A DNA stretch of 64,000 nucleotides from Bacteroidia bacterium (GTDB taxonomy: Bacteria > Bacteroidota > Bacteroidia > AKYH767-A > OLB10): NCBI GenBank assembly GCA_016788065.1, contig JAEUTI010000017.1, forward strand, positions 1 to 64,000, written 5' to 3'. This document shows positions 59,623 through 64,000 of this stretch, piece after piece. A model generated the notes under the pieces. That model had not been told where the DNA came from. It did not search any database and worked only from the letters and a program-made list of their open reading frames with translations. Numbering within the stretch: position 1 is the first letter of the stretch; the number at the start of each line of letters is the position of its first letter. The position numbers and the translations under genes were made by a program.

Positions 59623-60426
59623 TTACTTTTTCTTGTAATACTTCATAGCGGCAGGAACATACTTTCTGAGAGCTTCAATCCGGGTTTTATCACCTGGGTG
59701 GGTACTTAAAATCTCGGGTGGCTTAGGTCCCTTGTTGATTGCTATCATTCGTTCCCAAACTTTTGGAGCTTCAGACGGATCATATCCGGCCATAGCCATA
59801 AAAATCATCCCCAACTTATCGGCTTCCGTTTCATGCATTCTGGAGAATGGCAACATAACTCCTACCTGAGAACCAACACCATATGCGGTCATAAATAAAG
59901 CTTTCGTTTCAGCCGGCTTACTTGCCAATGCAACATCCAGTGCTATACCACCGGCTTGTGCCATCAGCATCTGACTCATGCGTTCATTTCCATGTCGTGC
60001 CACAGCATGAGCAATTTCATGCCCCATAACAAACGCAAGTCCTGCTTCATCCTTAGTAACCGGCAACAAACCTGAATAGACTACCACTTTTCCTCCGGGC
60101 ATACACCAAGCGTTTACCTCTTTTGAATCAACCAGATTAAAATCCCATTTAAATCCTTTGATCCGGTCGCCAAAACCATTTTGACCCATGTAGGTATTAA
60201 CGGAAGAGGAAATTCTGGTACCTATGTTTTTAACCATCCGGGAGTCAGCGTCTGAGGCAGCAACAGGAGGATTTTGAGATAAAAATTCATTGTAAGAAGT
60301 AAGACTCATTGCAATTAGCTGACTTTCAGGCAATAAATTCATTTGCTTTCGGTTTGTCAAGGGCACTTTAGCACATGCGACAAGTATCATTGCAACTATT
60401 ATTCCGGCAAATACATGGGTTTTCAT
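59623..60426 (-). CDS. M48 family metallopeptidase lipoprotein
   Basis: The 267-residue product has a lipobox LVAC near 15-18. The catalytic region is GHEIAHAVARHGNERMS near 135-150, with HExxH zinc ligands, and the third ligand lies in HETEADKLG near 203-211. M48 lipoproteins of the LoiP/BepA/Oma1-like group degrade or quality-control envelope proteins. It stands between sucC and the divergent small gene at 60598. The gap 60427-60597 holds no recognisable promoter. Confidence 0.92.
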   Translation of the reverse strand: MKTHVFAGIIVAMILVACAKVPLTNRKQMNLLPESQLIAMSLTSYNEFLSQNPPVAASDADSRMVKNIGTRISSSVNTYMGQNGFGDRIKGFKWDFNLVDSKEVNAWCMPGGKVVVYSGLLPVTKDEAGLAFVMGHEIAHAVARHGNERMSQMLMAQAGGIALDVALASKPAETKALFMTAYGVGSQVGVMLPFSRMHETEADKLGMIFMAMAGYDPSEAPKVWERMIAINKGPKPPEILSTHPGDKTRIEALRKYVPAAMKYYKKK

Positions 60427-60597
60427 ACGATAGGTTTTAAGTGTACAATTTCAAGAATCGTTCCGCAAATTGGCTCAGGCATTGGAATAATCCAAGTTTT
60501 TTGTCATTTTATAAGCTGATAACCTCTAATTTAATTAAATATGTTTTGAATATTAAAAAATTATGTTCAATTTTGAGATGGGCAAACACACACACAA

Positions 60598-60936
60598 ATG
60601 AATTTTAGAACTCTTAACAGGGAAGCGACCTTGCATCTGATGATAGTATCTTCGATGGTACTGGCATGGGGAGTAACTTCATTTTACTTCGATTCCAAAG
60701 TGAATAATGAAGTATTATCGATAATTTCAGGACTATTATTGAGTCCTGTTTACTTCTTCGATAACATATTCAGCATGTTATCAGATATTAAAATTATAGG
60801 CGACCCATTTAGAATGTTTCTGCTTCTATGGTTCATTTATCTTTTTCCGGCTATGAGATTACGTCCTTTACTCATTGTAAGGGATCACCCCTCTTCCGAG
60901 CTTAAAAACTGGTACAAATCCAGATACTCCAAATAA
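60598..60936 (+). CDS. Small membrane protein of unknown function
   Basis: The 112-residue product has two or three hydrophobic segments: LHLMIVSSMVLAWGVTSFYF, VLSIISGLLLSPVYFF and FRMFLLLWFIYLFPAM. It ends in a basic, soluble tail (VRDHPSSELKNWYKSRYSK). No family is recognised. It is a single gene that converges with 60943 (6-base gap). Coding status rests on its open frame and membrane-protein composition, so confidence is moderate. Confidence 0.6.
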   Translation: MNFRTLNREATLHLMIVSSMVLAWGVTSFYFDSKVNNEVLSIISGLLLSPVYFFDNIFSMLSDIKIIGDPFRMFLLLWFIYLFPAMRLRPLLIVRDHPSSELKNWYKSRYSK

Positions 60937-60942
60937 GTTATC

Positions 60943-61233
60943 TCATCCTTTTAGTTCAAAAGTACCTTCACAAACCAGGTACCAGATTGATATTTCTGCA
61001 ATTGTGAGTAAAATAAACAAGATCACATTTCTTTTCAGAAAATGCATGCCAATAGTGTAGGTTCCGCCAAACATTGCAGCCAGCATTGCTGCTCCCGCAC
61101 CTAACAAAATACTTATAAAATAAGATGTTTTTGTAGGTTCACTTTCCAAAGTGATAATAAGTAATAATTGCAATAAACAGCCATAAATAAACAGCACATA
61201 GCTTGCTAAGTTATTTCTGGTTGTCCTGCTCAT
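60943..61233 (-). CDS. Small membrane protein downstream of the M16 pair
   Basis: The 96-residue product has three hydrophobic helices: LASYVLFIYGCLLQLLLIITL, YFISILLGAGAAMLAAMFGG and NVILFILLTIAEISIWYLV. It begins MSRTTRNN. Its start lies 5 bases after the stop of the M16 gene at 61239, so it is probably cotranscribed with it. No family is recognised. Confidence 0.65.
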   Translation of the reverse strand: MSRTTRNNLASYVLFIYGCLLQLLLIITLESEPTKTSYFISILLGAGAAMLAAMFGGTYTIGMHFLKRNVILFILLTIAEISIWYLVCEGTFELKG

Positions 61234-61238
61234 ATTAT

Positions 61239-62780
61239 TTATTTAAACATTTGTTCTATTGGAATAATAGAAACCTGACCGATATTGAGTTTATATTTTG
61301 ATACAATGTCGTCTTCTTTCAATATTTCCTGAGGCAGAGTAGCTTTCAATGCATCGGAATATGACATTGGTGAAATTTCATTTTTCAACAAGCTTTCTTT
61401 GAGTGGCTCAGCTTCACTATCATCGGTAAGAATGGAAATATACATACTGTTGGTTTGCCAGTATTTTTTCATCACATTATTCACATCTTGTAAGGTAACT
61501 TTTTTAAGCAAGGTCGACATTTCACTGATATAATCAGCTCTGTTGTAGAACTTACTATCCATTAAATATCCCAGTTGCCGGGAAGGAGTTTGAATATAAA
61601 GTTTCATATAAGAGCGAAGAAAATCGCGTGTTAAATTAAAGTCTTCTTCTGTCATTCCATTGTCGATGAGCAACTGCATTTCACGAAGTGCCATTCGAAT
61701 GGCGAAGTGGGCATGGCCGATTTTGATATCTGCCAGTTCTTTGTATTGCTTTTTAAGTCCTTCTGCAGTCTGAACCGGACGAATCCAAATGCTGAAATAA
61801 TTGGATGAACGAGGCACTCCGGGAGGAGGTAACATATTTGATCCTCCGTTTTCGTACCATTCAATATAAGAATAATCACCATAATTCATTGATCTTGCTT
61901 CTCTGATTTTTTGATACAATCTGGAATAAGACTTACGGTGCTCACCTAGCCAGGAGTTAGCAATCATCAATGCAGCAAATTCATCCTTGCTTCTGTTTAT
62001 CGGCAAAGCAAATCCTGTGAATATTGCAGATCCAAGAGCGTTTTCCTTGGTTATAATTTCAACATTAATTCCGTTGGTTGGACGTGGTAATGCCGGAGGA
62101 GCCATTGTTGCATGTGTTGGAGGCAACTGATTCATGGCTGTTCTCATTTGCTCCAGATATTCTTTGGTGTAGTTTCCTGCAATTCCGAGCATTAAGTTGG
62201 CACTTGAAAAATAGCTTTTATAGTGAACCCTGACATCTGCAATAGTCAGTGCCTCAAGTCCTGTGGATGTACCACTAACCATGTGCTGGTAATTGGTTCC
62301 CCGGAACAACAAATCTTCCAGAGCCTTTTTGCTAAACTCTTCATCGGAAGATGCTTTGATTACCTGATTCACATAATTGGACTGATTAGATTTAACTCTT
62401 TTAAAATCTTCTTCAGCAAAAAGTGGATTAAGGATCAATCCGGTAATCACCGGAAACATTTTGGTTGCATGATCCTTATGAAATTCAAATGTGAAAATAG
62501 TTACTTCCTTATCTACTGAAGCTGACCAGCGGGCAGCCCAGGGGTAAGTAAGCTCTTTGATTTTGGAACTGGTATAGGTTCCGGTTCCGCCTTCCACTAT
62601 AGTTGAAGCTGTCAATTCTGTAAGTCCTTCCATTCCTTTTGGATCTGAAATGGAACCGTTACGGAACATAAACTTGACAACAATTTTATCTGAATTAGGT
62701 AATGGCAGTTGTACCAGCTCCATTGCTTGAGCAGTACAGGTAAAGAAGAATATGTAACTTGCAATCAGGAATTTTTTCAT
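61239..62780 (-). CDS. M16-family peptidase subunit lacking the zinc motif
   Basis: The 513-residue product has a signal peptide (about 1-19, TAQAM) and the M16 fold in two halves. In the position of the HxxEH motif it reads GLTELTASTIVEGG near 42-55, so the catalytic zinc site is missing. The C-terminal half keeps features such as NYGDYSYIEW and the substrate-binding R-x-x-Y-like region. In many bacteria one active and one inactive M16 protein form a pair; here the active partner is directly upstream (62800). Confidence 0.87.
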   Translation of the reverse strand: MKKFLIASYIFFFTCTAQAMELVQLPLPNSDKIVVKFMFRNGSISDPKGMEGLTELTASTIVEGGTGTYTSSKIKELTYPWAARWSASVDKEVTIFTFEFHKDHATKMFPVITGLILNPLFAEEDFKRVKSNQSNYVNQVIKASSDEEFSKKALEDLLFRGTNYQHMVSGTSTGLEALTIADVRVHYKSYFSSANLMLGIAGNYTKEYLEQMRTAMNQLPPTHATMAPPALPRPTNGINVEIITKENALGSAIFTGFALPINRSKDEFAALMIANSWLGEHRKSYSRLYQKIREARSMNYGDYSYIEWYENGGSNMLPPPGVPRSSNYFSIWIRPVQTAEGLKKQYKELADIKIGHAHFAIRMALREMQLLIDNGMTEEDFNLTRDFLRSYMKLYIQTPSRQLGYLMDSKFYNRADYISEMSTLLKKVTLQDVNNVMKKYWQTNSMYISILTDDSEAEPLKESLLKNEISPMSYSDALKATLPQEILKEDDIVSKYKLNIGQVSIIPIEQMFK

Positions 62781-62799
62781 TTCAGGTTTTTTATAAAAA

Positions 62800-64000
62800 T
62801 TATTCTAAAACTGGTTTTTCGTCGGGTGAAATAGTGGCAATTGTCAACACTTCTGTTCGAAGATATTTATTGGCTACCCGCATAATATCATCTGCTGTAA
62901 CTTTCTCAAACATTGCATATGACTTATTGATGGACTCAGGATCTCCGGTAACCCAGGTAAACATTGAAACTGCATTAGCAATAGCATCAGGTGTATCCAT
63001 CGACATGGCAAAAGAATAACGAATTCTTTCCTTCGTTTCCTGCAAAACCAGCGAATCAACCTTATTGTTTTTAGCACCTTCTATTGCTCTCATTATTTCC
63101 GATTTCACAAAGGCCATATCTGAAGCATTGAGAATAGAAGCGCTGACATTAAATAAATTCGGATCTCTGGTAGGATACATTCCACCCGATAAGGATCTTG
63201 CCTTTTGTTCATCAACCACCAGTTTCTTATATAAAGGTGAACGCTCTGAAAAAAGTATCTGTGACAAAATGCTCAATGCATGGTAATCGTTTCGTTCCAA
63301 TGAAAATGCCGGTGTTTTGTAATTGAGATCCAGATATGGCGGAAATTGAGGCACCTGTATGTTTACATATTTCGTGGCTGTTTGAGCAGGTTCTACCGGA
63401 ATAGAACTCTTAAAATCGCCACGTTTCCAGTTTCCGAAATACTTCTCTGCTAAAGCATTAACTTTTTCCTGAGTGGCATCACCAACAACAATGATCGTAC
63501 AATATTCAGGGCGGTAAAAGCGACGGAAAAATTCAAGTGAGTATTCATACTGGTTAGGCATATCAACAATGTCTTCAAAGAAACCCATGGTGGTATGCTT
63601 GTAAGTATGCTTATCGAAAGCGGTGTTGTTTTTTGCTTCATACAACCTGCTGTAGGGACTTGAGTTATTTTTAGTGTACTCACCCTTCACAGCTCCGGCC
63701 TCTGTTTTAAATGCCTGAACCGAATACTTCAGATTCTGAAAACGGTCAGCTTCCAGTTCAAACATCGTTTCCAGTTGCTCTGAATTACCGGTCATATGAT
63801 AAACAGTACGATCGAGGGAGGTATTTGCATTTGCAGATGCCCCCGTGGATTTCAGTACTTCTGAATACTTCTCTTTCGAGTATTTATCTGTTCCGCGAAA
63901 CATCATATGCTCAAAGAAATGAGCAAATCCGGTTTTGCCGGGCTCAACTTCATCACGGGAACCAACCCTGACAACTATATAAAAGGCAACTATTCCGGGA
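62800..64000 (-). CDS. M16-family zinc metallopeptidase, active subunit, 5' end outside the window
   Basis: The frame is open through the right edge, 400 codons in view. The catalytic motif HFFEH lies at about 63907-63921, preceded by GSRDEVEPGKTGFA. The third zinc ligand is in the EAGAVKGEY segment about 70 residues later. The remainder is the first-half fold and the linker to a second M16 domain, ending VLE. It probably degrades peptides in the periplasm together with the inactive partner, whose start is 19 bases downstream. The signal peptide is beyond the window. Confidence 0.92.
   Translation of the reverse strand, partial: PGIVAFYIVVRVGSRDEVEPGKTGFAHFFEHMMFRGTDKYSKEKYSEVLKSTGASANANTSLDRTVYHMTGNSEQLETMFELEADRFQNLKYSVQAFKTEAGAVKGEYTKNNSSPYSRLYEAKNNTAFDKHTYKHTTMGFFEDIVDMPNQYEYSLEFFRRFYRPEYCTIIVVGDATQEKVNALAEKYFGNWKRGDFKSSIPVEPAQTATKYVNIQVPQFPPYLDLNYKTPAFSLERNDYHALSILSQILFSERSPLYKKLVVDEQKARSLSGGMYPTRDPNLFNVSASILNASDMAFVKSEIMRAIEGAKNNKVDSLVLQETKERIRYSFAMSMDTPDAIANAVSMFTWVTGDPESINKSYAMFEKVTADDIMRVANKYLRTEVLTIATISPDEKPVLE

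Noticed and set aside
60482-60496. Hairpin TTGGA-ATAA-TCCAA followed by a T-run
   Set aside because: The stem has only five mostly A/T pairs, and no plus-strand gene ends upstream of it.

Overview
The window is ordinary, densely packed chromosome of a member of the Bacteroidota. By eye the base composition is about 40% GC. The lineage is indicated by several signs. Secreted proteins end in type IX secretion (T9SS) sorting domains (9622-11211, 33286-35163, 35276-38170). Start codons lack Shine-Dalgarno sequences. Promoters follow the Bacteroidota pattern of a -33 TTG/TTTG and a -7 TAnnTTTG. Lineage-typical families are present (DUF1599, BT_3928-type DoxX, DUF5777, DUF2911, DUF4294). The cytochrome oxidase subunit III, nth and lpxB/kdsA genes suggest an aerobic or microaerobic Gram-negative bacterium outside Bacteroidales, perhaps near Chitinophagales or Sphingobacteriales; that placement is inference.

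Layout. 1-9380: a truncated LTD/CotH surface protein, a GNAT acetyltransferase, an anchored protein with a T9SS-like tail, MATE pump - lipoprotein - fmt, a class III-like sirtuin, a DUF2179 membrane protein, and a lone oxidase subunit III fused head-to-tail with a Ycf48-like lipoprotein. 9622-18807: a T9SS protein, then a leftward operon DUF1599 - DoxX - OppB-type permease - tpiA - PagL-like deacylase, with folP diverging from it and xseAB beyond. 18904-28079: an RlmI-like methyltransferase, kdsA and a YD-repeat protein rightward; mtaB - lgt-like - suhB leftward; an OppA-type lipoprotein rightward and a TolB-like propeller leftward.

28370-33145: an ECF sigma factor with a small acidic partner, nth, a three-gene operon of two atypical haem lipoproteins plus a DUF5777 barrel, and phoU-pstB. 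33286-44000: two large T9SS proteins (one an M36 metalloprotease), a small helical protein, a YdcF-like protein, and a rightward unit of PIG-L deacetylase - 40-residue membrane peptide - SSS symporter. 44229-53654: DUF2911, an alpha-glucan unit (GT4 - GH57 - CbpA-like DnaJ, with GH31 divergent), and surE - small membrane protein - lpxB. 53788-64000: Hsp20, DUF4294, a biotin carboxylase, a fatty-acid hydroxylase, sucC-speB, an M48 lipoprotein, two small membrane proteins and a tandem pair of M16 peptidases (the second truncated by the window end).

I saw no rRNA, tRNA, CRISPR array, insertion sequence, prophage or attachment site. No stretch longer than 300 bases lacks a gene; the longest gaps are 28080-28369, 43974-44228 and 9381-9621. 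No unmistakable new defence or mobile system is visible. The most interesting leads are the haem-lipoprotein/DUF5777 operon, the overlooked 40-residue symporter peptide at 42157-42279, the divergent Lgt, the subunit III/Ycf48-like pair, and a set of -7 boxes lying only 3-4 bases before start codons, which predicts leaderless mRNAs.
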